From positions 1 to 11,111 of the forward strand of contig JAFVRU010000049.1 of assembly GCA_017504065.1 (NCBI GenBank): DNA of 11,111 nucleotides, read 5' to 3'. This document shows, piece by piece, positions 1-6,539 of the stretch. The translations under genes were made by a program, and so were the position numbers. The stretch comes from Clostridia bacterium. GTDB lineage: Bacteria; Bacillota; Clostridia; Christensenellales; Borkfalkiaceae. The notes below the pieces were generated by a model, which worked only from the letters and a program-made list of their open reading frames with translations, was not told where the DNA came from and searched no databases. Position 1 is the stretch's first letter. Each line of letters starts with the position of its first letter.

Positions 1-9
1 TCAACGTCT

Positions 10-38
10 ATTATATAGGATTTTTCTTACTTTGGCAA
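10..38 (-). promoter_or_regulatory. Leftward sigma-A-type promoter for a gene outside the window
   Basis: Read on the minus strand there is a -35 box TTGCCA (33-38), a 17-base spacer and a perfect -10 box TATAAT (10-15). The sequence AGACGTT follows the -10 directly. It would start transcription leftward, out of the window, divergently from the decarboxylase genes. The controlled gene is not visible; a regulator or a partner decarboxylase subunit are both possible. Confidence 0.55.
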
Positions 39-88
39 GCGTTTTTAACGCCTTTTTACAGCTTTTTTTATTTTAATTTCTTTTTTTG

Positions 89-118
89 TTGACAAATTTT
101 GGCGTTTTGGATTATAAT
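89..118 (+). promoter_or_regulatory. Sigma-A-type promoter of the decarboxylase beta/gamma operon
   Basis: A perfect -35 TTGACA (89-94) and a perfect -10 TATAAT (113-118) are separated by 18 bases. Transcription would start around 125, giving a leader of about 30 bases before the AAAGGAG ribosome binding site at 144-150 and the ATG at 157. Both boxes match consensus, so this promoter is probably strong unless repressed. Confidence 0.8.
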
Positions 119-129
119 ATCTTTATTGA

Positions 130-143
130 AAACGTAGACGTTT
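130..143. promoter_or_regulatory. Perfect 14-bp inverted repeat just downstream of the promoter (candidate operator)
   Basis: AAACGT-AG-ACGTTT is a perfect inverted repeat with a 2-base centre, lying between the predicted transcription start (about 125) and the ribosome binding site. A repressor bound here would block initiation or early elongation. Its right part, TAGACGTT (135-142), recurs in inverted orientation at 3-10, right behind the -10 of the leftward promoter. The binding protein is unknown. Confidence 0.4.
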
Positions 144-156
144 AAAGGAGATTTCT

Positions 157-1266
157 ATGGACTACTTATTGGAAGGGTTCAAAGCCGTCGGCGATAACCC
201 GAAAATGCTCGCCATGTGGGTCATCGGCGCGCTTTTGATCTATCTTGCGATCAAAAAAGATATGGAACCCGCTTTGCTTTTGCCTATGGGCTTCGGGGCA
301 ATTCTCGTCAATCTTCCCTTATCCCCCGTCATTCAAGAAGGCGGGATTATCCGCTCGCTCTTTAAAGTCGGGATTGAAGCTAGCGAAGCGATGCCTTTGC
401 TGCTCTTTATCGGCATCGGTTGTATGATCGATTTCGGTCCCCTTCTCACCAACCCCAAGCTCTTTATTTTGGGCGGCGCGGCGCAGCTCGGGATTTTCGT
501 AACGATTATTCTTGCCGTTATGATCGGCTTCCCCTTGACGGACGCGGCGTCCATCGGGATTATCGGCGCGGCGGACGGACCTACGGCGATCCACGTCGCA
601 ATGGAGCTTGCGTCCAACTATATCGGACCGATCATGGTCGTTGCGTACTCGTACATGGCGCTCGTTCCCATCGTGCAACCGACGGTTATGAAACTTTGCA
701 CGACGAAAAAAGAACGCCGTATTAAAATGAAATATAACGCGAAACAAATCCCCCAACTCATGCGGGTTATGTTCCCGATCATCGTTACGATCATTTCGGG
801 CTTGATCGCGCCGGAATCCCTTTCCCTTGTCGGAATGTTGATGTTCGGTAACCTGCTTCGTGAATGCGGAGTGCTCAAATCGCTTTCCGAAACGGCGCAA
901 ACGGCTTTCTCGAATATCATTACGCTGCTCCTTGGGATTACGATCGCATTCCAAATGCAAGCGGAAGCGTTTATCACGATCGAAACGCTGATTATTATGG
1001 GCTTGGGCTTGTTTGCATTCGTATTCGATACGATCGGCGGCGTTATGTGCGCGAAGATTATGAACCTGTTCAGCAAAGAAAAACTCAATCCCCTGATCGG
1101 GGCGGCGGGGATTTCCGCATTCCCGATGGCGGCGCGCGTCGTGGAAAAAGTCGGGATCAAAGAAGACTCGTCCAACCACTTGTTGATGCACGCAGTCGGC
1201 GCAAACGTTTCCGGACAAATCGCTTCGGCAATCGTCGGCGGTTTGATCATCGGTTTGGTACTCTAA
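157..1266 (+). CDS. oadB: Sodium-ion-translocating decarboxylase, beta subunit (OadB/MmdB/GcdB family)
   Basis: This is the integral membrane subunit that couples decarboxylation of carboxybiotin to Na+ export in oxaloacetate, methylmalonyl-CoA or glutaconyl-CoA decarboxylases. At 369 residues it is close to the usual family length. Most of the chain is hydrophobic helices. The hallmark GAADGPT motif is at residues 137-143; its D140 corresponds to the essential membrane Asp of OadB. A second conserved segment, GANVSGQIAS (348-357), is near the C-terminus. The start is set by AAAGGAG six bases upstream of the ATG and a consensus promoter. A one-helix gamma-like gene follows after 16 bases. No alpha (carboxyltransferase) or biotin-carrier subunit is in the window, so the substrate cannot be decided; the symbol names the family, not the acid. 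Confidence 0.93.
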   Translation: MDYLLEGFKAVGDNPKMLAMWVIGALLIYLAIKKDMEPALLLPMGFGAILVNLPLSPVIQEGGIIRSLFKVGIEASEAMPLLLFIGIGCMIDFGPLLTNPKLFILGGAAQLGIFVTIILAVMIGFPLTDAASIGIIGAADGPTAIHVAMELASNYIGPIMVVAYSYMALVPIVQPTVMKLCTTKKERRIKMKYNAKQIPQLMRVMFPIIVTIISGLIAPESLSLVGMLMFGNLLRECGVLKSLSETAQTAFSNIITLLLGITIAFQMQAEAFITIETLIIMGLGLFAFVFDTIGGVMCAKIMNLFSKEKLNPLIGAAGISAFPMAARVVEKVGIKEDSSNHLLMHAVGANVSGQIASAIVGGLIIGLVL

Positions 1267-1282
1267 AAAAGGAGCTTGGATT

Positions 1283-1513
1283 ATGTTGAATACGTTACTC
1301 GGAATTTTTAAAAATCTTGACCCTATGAACAAAGACTCCCTTATGACGTCGCTCGAAATTTTATGGAAAGGCTTACTTGCGATCTTTATCGTAATCGGCT
1401 TGATCATTGTAACCGTAAAAATCGTCGACTTTGTTATTCATAAGGCAGAAGAATACAAAAAGGCTCGGGAAGCGGAAAAAGACGCTCTGCCCGATCAAAC
1501 CCAAAAACAGTAG
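1283..1513 (+). CDS. Small one-helix membrane protein, probable OadG-type gamma subunit
   Basis: The 76-residue protein has an amphipathic N-terminus, one strongly hydrophobic helix at about residues 30-51, and a charged, Lys/Glu-rich cytoplasmic tail. This is the architecture of gamma subunits of sodium-pump decarboxylases, which anchor the soluble carboxyltransferase to the beta subunit. It starts 16 bases after the beta gene behind AAAAAAGGAG (1264-1273) and shares its transcript. Sequence-level identity to OadG is weak because the protein is short, and the usual gene order puts gamma before beta, so the call rests mainly on context and topology. It could instead be an unrelated small membrane protein. 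Confidence 0.5.
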   Translation: MLNTLLGIFKNLDPMNKDSLMTSLEILWKGLLAIFIVIGLIIVTVKIVDFVIHKAEEYKKAREAEKDALPDQTQKQ

Positions 1514-1524
1514 TATAACACGTC

Positions 1525-1556
1525 AAAAACCGACGGAAAACGTCGGTTTTTTCTTC
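1525..1556 (+). terminator. Intrinsic terminator after the decarboxylase genes
   Basis: AAAAACCGACG (1525-1535) pairs with CGTCGGTTTTT (1541-1551) across a GAAAA loop, followed by T-rich sequence. It starts 11 bases after the stop codon of the gamma-like gene and ends 14 bases before the next start codon, so the following transporter depends on read-through or a promoter I could not identify. Confidence 0.8.
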
Positions 1557-1569
1557 CTTTGGAGTGCTT

Positions 1570-2736
1570 ATGACCAATTTACTTATCAAACTTTTTATCA
1601 AAAATAAAGACGAAGTAAACACCCCTGCCGTGCGCGGAAAATACGCTACGCTTGCAGGGATCACGGGGATTGTGCTCAACGCGCTTTTGTTCGCGGGGAA
1701 ACTCACCGTCGGGCTTTTGGCGGCTTCCGTCGCAATCATTGCCGACTCCTTTAACAATCTCTCCGACGCGGGTTCTGCCGTCGTTACCCTGATCGGGTTC
1801 CGTTTGGCGAACAAGCCCGTCGATAAAGAGCACCCGCTCGGGCACGGCCGTTTGGAATACGTTACCGGCTTTATCGTCGATATGCTGATTTTGCTCGTCG
1901 GGTTCGAGCTTTTGAAAACTTCGGTGAATAAAATCATCTCCCCGACTTTGCCCGACGTGAATACGCTGACGATCGTCTTTTTAAGCGCCGCTATTCTCGT
2001 CAAAGTTTGGCTGTTTTGCTTCTATCGGAAAATCGGCAATATCATTCACTCGTCGGCGATCAAAGCTTCCGCGTTCGACAGTTTAAGCGACTGCGTTGCG
2101 ACGGCTTTGGTGCTCGCTTCGGCGATCTTTGCGAAAACGCTCGGTTGGCAAATCGACGGCTGGGCGGGGATTCTCGTCGCCGTATTCATTCTCTTTGCGG
2201 GGATTCGAGCGGCGAAAGAAACCATCGATCTTTTGCTCGGTTCTCCCCCCGACCCCGCGTTTATCAAGAGCATTTACGAATTTGTCAAAAATTATCCGCG
2301 TATCGTCGGGATTCACGACGTCATGGTCCACGACTACGGTCCGGGTAGACAGATCGTTTCTTTCCACGCCGAAGTGCCGTCCGACTCCGACATCAACGTC
2401 GCGCACGAAGAAGTGGACGCCATGGAGCGGGATATGCACGCGGAGTTCGGCTGTATCGTTACAATCCATCTCGATCCGCTCGTCGTCAACGATCCGCTCG
2501 TCAACGAGCTCAAAGCGATTGCCGATCGCGCGGCGAAAGCCGTCGATCCCACGTTCAGTATTCACGATTTCCGTATGACCAAGGGCGAAACGAACGTCAA
2601 TCTCATCTTCGATCTCCTGATCCCCGTCGATTGCCGCATGCCGACGGAAGAAGCGGAAAACGCCGTTTACGAACGGATTCGAGCCGAATACCCCAACTGT
2701 TTTTGCGTAATTCGAGCCGAACATCCTTTCGTTTGA
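1570..2736 (+). CDS. Cation diffusion facilitator (CDF) transporter, probably Mn2+ efflux
   Basis: This is a metal/proton antiporter of the cytoplasmic membrane. With the start at ATG 1570 it has 388 residues; GGAG at 1561-1564 lies five bases before this ATG and overlaps an upstream in-frame GTG, making 1570 the better start. Six helices span roughly residues 26-215. Family signatures are visible: ADSFNNLSD (58-66) in TM2, HPLGHGRLEY (88-97) in the TM2-TM3 loop and DSLSD (170-174) in TM5. The membrane metal site reads N62-x3-D66 / D170-x3-D174, the pattern described for Mn2+-type CDFs such as pneumococcal MntE, whereas Zn2+ types carry His-x3-Asp. A cytoplasmic dimerisation domain (about 215-300, with HDYGPGR) is followed by roughly 85 extra residues that look like a second, related domain. 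Metal choice is inferred, not shown. Confidence 0.9.
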   Translation: MTNLLIKLFIKNKDEVNTPAVRGKYATLAGITGIVLNALLFAGKLTVGLLAASVAIIADSFNNLSDAGSAVVTLIGFRLANKPVDKEHPLGHGRLEYVTGFIVDMLILLVGFELLKTSVNKIISPTLPDVNTLTIVFLSAAILVKVWLFCFYRKIGNIIHSSAIKASAFDSLSDCVATALVLASAIFAKTLGWQIDGWAGILVAVFILFAGIRAAKETIDLLLGSPPDPAFIKSIYEFVKNYPRIVGIHDVMVHDYGPGRQIVSFHAEVPSDSDINVAHEEVDAMERDMHAEFGCIVTIHLDPLVVNDPLVNELKAIADRAAKAVDPTFSIHDFRMTKGETNVNLIFDLLIPVDCRMPTEEAENAVYERIRAEYPNCFCVIRAEHPFV

Positions 2737-2754
2737 TTGGGAAACTTGATTCAA

Positions 2755-2794
2755 AACCCCGCCTTGCGCTTTCGCAAGGCGGGGTTAACTTTTT
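2755..2794. terminator. Bidirectional intrinsic terminator between converging genes
   Basis: A perfect 14-bp stem (2755-2768 with 2773-2786) closes a CTTT loop. On the plus strand it is followed by AACTTTTT; on the minus strand by TTTTGAATC. It sits between the CDF gene and the converging SLOG gene and can end both transcripts. Confidence 0.85.
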
Positions 2795-3368
2795 AAATTC
2801 CTTTATGTCGAGTCGTATACTTATCGATATTCTCGTTTAAAATCTTGATTGCGTCTTCGACTTTGGAAACGCCGTAAACCCTGTCGTCGGGAATATCGGG
2901 ATACCGCACGTCGTCGTCCATACGGATATTCGCCAACTTCTCACTCCAACCGCCCGTGTTTTCGAACGCGATTAACAGCCGATCGAACGTCCACGCGAAA
3001 GAATATTCGCAAAGCGTTCCCGCTCCGCCGCCGATCCCAACCACCGCGTAAGCATTCGCCACCATCGCGTTACGCATAACGTCCAAGCCCGTGGGAATGA
3101 CGATATCCGCATACCCGTTCGCCGTTTCCGTATCAAAGGACGGAACGAGCGCGATCGTATCCCCTTCGCGATAATGCTCGGACGCGTGCGCGCCCGCCAT
3201 CACCGCTTCCATAACGCCGCGCAACCCGCCCGTTTGCACGCGATAGCCGTTATCCACCAACGCTTTCCCAAGCTCGAACGCAATTTTATAACGCAGTCCG
3301 TCTTTTTCTATGCTCCTGTTCCCGATAACGGAAACGATCTTTCTTCTACCGATATTTTTTTCTTGCAT
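2793..3368 (-). CDS. SLOG/LOG-like Rossmann-fold nucleotide-binding protein (TIGR00725-type)
   Basis: The protein has 191 residues from the ATG at 3368, which has AAAGGAG (3374-3380) five bases upstream; an in-frame extension to 3407 would run through that ribosome binding site. It carries the LOG/SLOG pattern: an N-terminal Rossmann strand (IVSVIGNRSI, 11-20), TGGLRGVMEA (46-55), a conserved Arg in DVMRN (R99), and GGGAGTLCE (113-121), equivalent to the PGGxGTxxE motif of cytokinin-activating LOG phosphoribohydrolases. Related proteins bind nucleotides or nucleotide-derived ligands, but this subgroup has no settled reaction. It is the last gene of the minus-strand run and has its own promoter in the gap upstream. 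Function beyond nucleotide binding is unknown. Confidence 0.78.
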   Translation of the reverse strand: MQEKNIGRRKIVSVIGNRSIEKDGLRYKIAFELGKALVDNGYRVQTGGLRGVMEAVMAGAHASEHYREGDTIALVPSFDTETANGYADIVIPTGLDVMRNAMVANAYAVVGIGGGAGTLCEYSFAWTFDRLLIAFENTGGWSEKLANIRMDDDVRYPDIPDDRVYGVSKVEDAIKILNENIDKYTTRHKGI

Positions 3369-3423
3369 ACTTTCTCCTTTGCGTTCTTTCGACCGCGATA
3401 CGCGCAAAATTCTCCGCTCTTAT

Positions 3424-3452
3424 ATAATATACACTTTTTTGAAAAATTGTAA
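3424..3452 (-). promoter_or_regulatory. Promoter of the SLOG-family gene
   Basis: On the minus strand a -35 TTACAA (3447-3452) and a -10 TATTAT (3424-3429) are separated by 17 bases, in the AT-rich gap between the reductase stop and the SLOG gene. Predicted start of transcription is about 3417, giving a leader near 50 bases. No terminator is seen after the upstream reductase gene, so read-through may add to expression. Confidence 0.5.
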
Positions 3453-3456
3453 CCGA

Positions 3457-4074
3457 TTAGCGGATAAAATTCGTCATGATCTTGCGTTCTTTTACAGGTT
3501 CAAGCCCCGCTTCCTTGCCGAACGCAATACATTTCAAAAGCCAAGCCATATTGTTGCCGAGAATGCGCATCGTTTGCAACCCTTCTTCGTCCTGCAACAC
3601 TTCTTCCGCTTTGTTGCCGTGGACTTCGTTCCAATAATTCGCGCCGACAACAGGCATGTTATTGATCGTGAAATACTTATTGATTACGTCGAACGTCGTA
3701 GCCGCCCCCGCACGTCTACAACTGACCACCGCCGCCGCGGGTTTGTACGCGAGCTTTTTCCCGCCGCTATAAAATACTCTGTCCATAAAGCTGACGAGCG
3801 CGCCAGACGCCGAAGCGTAATACACGGGCGAGCCGAACACGTAGCCGTCGAACTCCGCCGCCTTCGCCACGAATTCGTTCAAGCCGTCGTCCAAAACGCA
3901 TTGCCCCGTCTTTTTACAAGCCCAACAACCCATACAGCCGCCAATTTTCGTTTGACCTACCCAATAAATTTCCGTTTCCACGCCGTTTGCGTTCAACGCT
4001 TTCGCCACTTCGCAAAGCGCGGTATAAGTACAACCTTTTTCATGCAAACTGCCGTTCACAAGCAATACTTTCAT
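3457..4074 (-). CDS. Flavodoxin-fold NAD(P)H-dependent FMN reductase with an Isf-like Cys motif
   Basis: The 205-residue protein has the flavodoxin-like FMN-binding pattern: MKVLLVNGSLHEKG (1-14) for the phosphate loop and GSPVYYASASG (81-91) for the isoalloxazine side. Between them lies C47-x2-C50-x2-C53-x5-C59, matching the compact Cys spacing of iron-sulfur flavoproteins (Isf), so a 4Fe-4S cluster next to FMN is possible; many related reductases keep this motif without a demonstrated cluster. The ATG is preceded by GAGAAAGGAG. It begins 21 bases after the HNH gene ends, with no promoter or terminator between, so it probably belongs to the mutY transcript. The electron acceptor is unknown. 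Confidence 0.85.
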   Translation of the reverse strand: MKVLLVNGSLHEKGCTYTALCEVAKALNANGVETEIYWVGQTKIGGCMGCWACKKTGQCVLDDGLNEFVAKAAEFDGYVFGSPVYYASASGALVSFMDRVFYSGGKKLAYKPAAAVVSCRRAGAATTFDVINKYFTINNMPVVGANYWNEVHGNKAEEVLQDEEGLQTMRILGNNMAWLLKCIAFGKEAGLEPVKERKIMTNFIR

Positions 4075-4095
4075 AATATTCTCCTTTCTCTTTGT

Positions 4096-4545
4096 TTATT
4101 TGATTTCGATTTGAAATTTGTCCAAAAGCCAAGTCATATCCGTCGTCCAACCTTCCACGCGGTTTCGGCGGAGATACTCCCTGTTCGCTTCCGCAAGCGC
4201 TTCATGGAACTCCATTTGCGAGCAATCGTTCACGCGCATAAATTGCTCCATGGCGTCCGCGCCCCGTCCTATGAGTTGCGCGCGACTGATGTGCTTGACT
4301 TCGTGGCAAGCATGGCACAATGCAACGACGTCTTGCAACTTTTGCAACGCCTGTTCGTCGTCGTAGCTCCAAACTTCGTGCGCTTCCAACCGAGCTCTCG
4401 CGCCGCAAACGCTACACCGACCGTGCGCACGCGCGTACGCGTCTTTCCGCACCCTATCCCAATCCGCGGGCTTTAAAATCTTGCGAAGATTGTAAAACCA
4501 ACATTCTTCCGGAACGAATTCAAAATCCAGCTTATATTTTTTCAT
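4096..4545 (-). CDS. HNH-type protein with two zinc-binding CxxC pairs, coupled to mutY
   Basis: The start at 4545 gives 149 residues and overlaps the mutY stop as ATGA; an in-frame extension to 4581 exists but would lie inside mutY. The protein has C44-x2-C47, then LEAHEVW (H56-E57), then C77-x2-C80-H81 and H85, the zinc-ribbon plus beta-beta-alpha metal arrangement of HNH nucleases. The usual middle Asn of H-N-H is not obvious; D72 or Q71 occupies its place. An N-terminal segment ECWFYNLRKIL-x4-W (14-29) is typical of a bacterial HNH subfamily with no assigned role. Translational coupling to mutY suggests a part in DNA transactions, but a nuclease activity is inferred only from the fold. 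Confidence 0.75.
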   Translation of the reverse strand: MKKYKLDFEFVPEECWFYNLRKILKPADWDRVRKDAYARAHGRCSVCGARARLEAHEVWSYDDEQALQKLQDVVALCHACHEVKHISRAQLIGRGADAMEQFMRVNDCSQMEFHEALAEANREYLRRNRVEGWTTDMTWLLDKFQIEIK

Positions 4546-5606
4546 CGAGCGCAATCCGTCCTGTCCAAAATCCCCAAGCATTGTTTAAACGCAGTCGGCA
4601 ACGAAACGCTTTCCGCAAGCTCGTCCAAGCCGTACGTATCGAACGGCGCGCTGTCCGTTCTCACCCAAATACACGTGATATTCCAACGGATATGCGTGAA
4701 AATATGCGTATACTCTTTCCGCCGCACTTCTTCAAACTCGGTAATGCCCCAAGCCGCCAAAACGCTTTCAGGACTCTCCCCAAAAGAAACGTGGGACGGG
4801 AACTCGTTCATGCCCTTTAATACGCCCGATTCTCTACGCCGAATACAAAACCCCGACGGAGTCTGCAACAAAAACACGAACACGTCTTCCACCCGCTTGG
4901 CTTTCTTTTCAGGCAAAACGGGAAACGCGCGCTGCGTACCGCTTTGGTATGCCCGACACAAGCCCGTGAGCGGACAAGCCCCACAATCGGGATTGGGTTT
5001 ACAAATCAACGCGCCGAGTTCGAACAGGCTTTGCGTAAAGTCGGCGCAATCTTTTCCCGATTCGGGATACGCCGCGGACAAACTTTCTTCCAAATACCGA
5101 CGGTACGCGGGGTCGGAAATCACGCTGCCGTTTTCTTCCAAACGGGAAGCCACGCGGAACACGTTCCCGTCCACCGCCGCAACGGGCAGCCCGAACGCAA
5201 TCGACGCGATCGCGCCCGCCGTATAACTGCCGATCCCGGGCAGGCTTCGCAATTCTCTCGGATCGCGCGGGAATTCCCCGCCGTACGTTGTAACAAGCAA
5301 CTTCGCCGCCTTTTGCATATTGCGTACGCGGCTGTAATATCCAAGCCCTTCCCAGAGCTTTAACAACTTTTCTTCTTCGCATTCCGCAAGCGCTTCCACG
5401 TTTGGCAACGCTTCAAGAAACCGACGGTAGTATTCTTTTACCGCTTCCACCCGCGTTTGCTGTAACATGATCTCGGACACCCATACCCGATAGGGCGTGG
5501 GATTTTCCCGCCACGGCAAGCGGCGTTTGTTCGCCCGATACCAAGAAAGCAAGGGGGCAAGTATGCGTTGAAATTCAAATTTCTCCGTATTTTGCTTCTT
5601 TTTCAC
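4542..5606 (-). CDS. mutY: A/G-specific adenine DNA glycosylase MutY
   Basis: MutY removes adenine mispaired with 8-oxoguanine, limiting G:C to T:A mutations. The 354-residue length fits the family. Landmarks in order: LPWR (30-33); SEIMLQQT (44-51) with catalytic E45; the helix-hairpin-helix LPGIGSYTAGAI (122-133); VDGNVFRV (145-152) with catalytic D146; the iron-sulfur loop C202, C208, C211, C217; and a C-terminal NUDIX-like 8-oxoG recognition domain (about 232-345) with FTHIRW. The first loop spacing is Cys-x5-Cys, one residue shorter than the x6 of the E. coli enzyme. Translation starts at a GTG (5606) that overlaps the upstream stop as GTGA, behind GGGGAG eight bases away. Its stop overlaps the HNH gene, so three genes are translationally linked. 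Confidence 0.95.
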   Translation of the reverse strand: MKKKQNTEKFEFQRILAPLLSWYRANKRRLPWRENPTPYRVWVSEIMLQQTRVEAVKEYYRRFLEALPNVEALAECEEEKLLKLWEGLGYYSRVRNMQKAAKLLVTTYGGEFPRDPRELRSLPGIGSYTAGAIASIAFGLPVAAVDGNVFRVASRLEENGSVISDPAYRRYLEESLSAAYPESGKDCADFTQSLFELGALICKPNPDCGACPLTGLCRAYQSGTQRAFPVLPEKKAKRVEDVFVFLLQTPSGFCIRRRESGVLKGMNEFPSHVSFGESPESVLAAWGITEFEEVRRKEYTHIFTHIRWNITCIWVRTDSAPFDTYGLDELAESVSLPTAFKQCLGILDRTDCAR

Positions 5607-6367
5607 TCGTCAAGCTCCCCAAGCTCCGACTCGGCGTTTTTCGGCAAGGAGTTGAAAAAAATCACCGTTTCCGTAACTGACGGTTCGGACGGGAATTTGA
5701 TCGGCTCGGGCATGGACAACGACGAATCTTCCTGTACGTACGTTACGTCCGCTTTGCCGTCCCCTTGAATGGTGATCAGGCAATTCCCGACCCCGACGAT
5801 CGCGCCGGGATACCCGCTGAAAATACTCTTTTTTAAATCCATGCCGCTCACGATCTCCACGTAGGGTTTTCTTGCAAGCATTTCATATACGGCGCGGTAT
5901 TCTTCCAAATCCCCGTTGACATTGCAATTCGGCAATTCGTCCAAGCCGTCCAAAACGAGCACCAAACGGGGCAAACCTTTTTCAAGCTCGTGCATGCGCG
6001 TCAATTCCTTGACCGTTTCCAACGCCCGCTCCAAATCGGCTTTCGCGCGAATATACGGTACGGTAACGTCCATGCTCTTTAAACGGAGCAGCTCCCCGTA
6101 CTCCGTGCGCGGGGAAAGAATAAAAAAATTGGCTTCTTGGCTTTCAAACAGGCAGGAAACGGTGATCAAGAACCGACGGATAAACTCCGTTCTGTTGACC
6201 CCCGTAACGCACATATTTCTCAAATATAACGGACTGTCCGTTTTCCGAGCGAGCGTGATATTCCCCGCGGCGTCCTGCCCGATCGGCAATCCTTTTTTGA
6301 GTTTTTCAAACGTTTCGTTATCCTTGGAATATTCGGATATTAAAGCAAGAAATTCTTCCGAGCGCAT
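5603..6367 (-). CDS. Degenerate FtsK/SpoIIIE-like ATPase-domain protein lacking Walker A
   Basis: The 254-residue soluble protein resembles the motor domain of FtsK/SpoIIIE translocases. A Walker-B-like strand RLVLVLDGLDEL lies at 134-145, and the later part (YVEIVSGMDLKKSIFSGYPG at 169-188, then VGVGNCLI, ADVTYV and a Pro-rich EPIKFPSEPS) follows the FtsK order of sensor strand, ligand-linked loop and C-terminal strands. Where FtsK has its P-loop, this protein has TGVNRTEF (55-62), with no GKS/GKT, so ATP hydrolysis is unlikely. It has no membrane segment and no gamma domain. It heads the mutY transcript from a good promoter and its stop overlaps the mutY start. It may be a regulatory or structural partner; the family assignment rests on pattern only and the role is unknown. 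Confidence 0.6.
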   Translation of the reverse strand: MRSEEFLALISEYSKDNETFEKLKKGLPIGQDAAGNITLARKTDSPLYLRNMCVTGVNRTEFIRRFLITVSCLFESQEANFFILSPRTEYGELLRLKSMDVTVPYIRAKADLERALETVKELTRMHELEKGLPRLVLVLDGLDELPNCNVNGDLEEYRAVYEMLARKPYVEIVSGMDLKKSIFSGYPGAIVGVGNCLITIQGDGKADVTYVQEDSSLSMPEPIKFPSEPSVTETVIFFNSLPKNAESELGELDE

Positions 6368-6392
6368 GACCTTTTCCCTTTCTTTTTCTTAC

Positions 6393-6422
6393 AGTATACT
6401 ATAAATTCCCCTTTCCCGTCAA
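6393..6422 (-). promoter_or_regulatory. Promoter of the FtsK-like/mutY/HNH operon
   Basis: On the minus strand a -35 TTGACG (6417-6422) and a -10 TATACT (6393-6398) are separated by 18 bases. Transcription would begin near 6386, about 20 bases before the ATG at 6367. The promoter follows directly on the terminator of the protease gene, defining the start of this operon. Confidence 0.7.
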
Positions 6423-6442
6423 GTAAATTTTTCTTTTTCGCT

Positions 6443-6473
6443 GAAAAAGCGCGCCGATAAATCGACGCGCTTT
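6443..6473 (-). terminator. Intrinsic terminator of the HtrA-like protease gene
   Basis: In minus-strand RNA, 6472-6461 pairs with 6458-6447 (AAGCGCGUCGAU with AUCGGCGCGCUU), with one G-U pair and a tight turn, followed by UUUUUC. In plus-strand RNA the same position is a C-A mismatch, so the element suits the minus-strand transcript. It lies about 70 bases after the protease stop codon. Confidence 0.7.
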
Positions 6474-6539
6474 CCCCTAAAAACATAAAAGAGAAGTGTT
6501 TTGTGTGTTCCTGATCATTCTTCCTGCTAAGGGGTTCTT

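Noticed and set aside
319..1407. Minus-strand open frame of 362 codons across the decarboxylase genes
   Set aside because: Its product is full of Arg, His and Asp with no family pattern and no ribosome binding site, and it lies opposite two well-supported genes; it reflects codon bias of the plus strand.
1514..1519. TATAAC as a -10 box for the CDF gene
   Set aside because: No acceptable -35 lies 16-18 bases upstream, and a terminator lies between it and the gene.
3310..4476. Plus-strand open frame of 388 codons
   Set aside because: It runs antisense through the SLOG, reductase and HNH genes, is rich in Arg, Phe and His, and has no ribosome binding site or recognisable domain.
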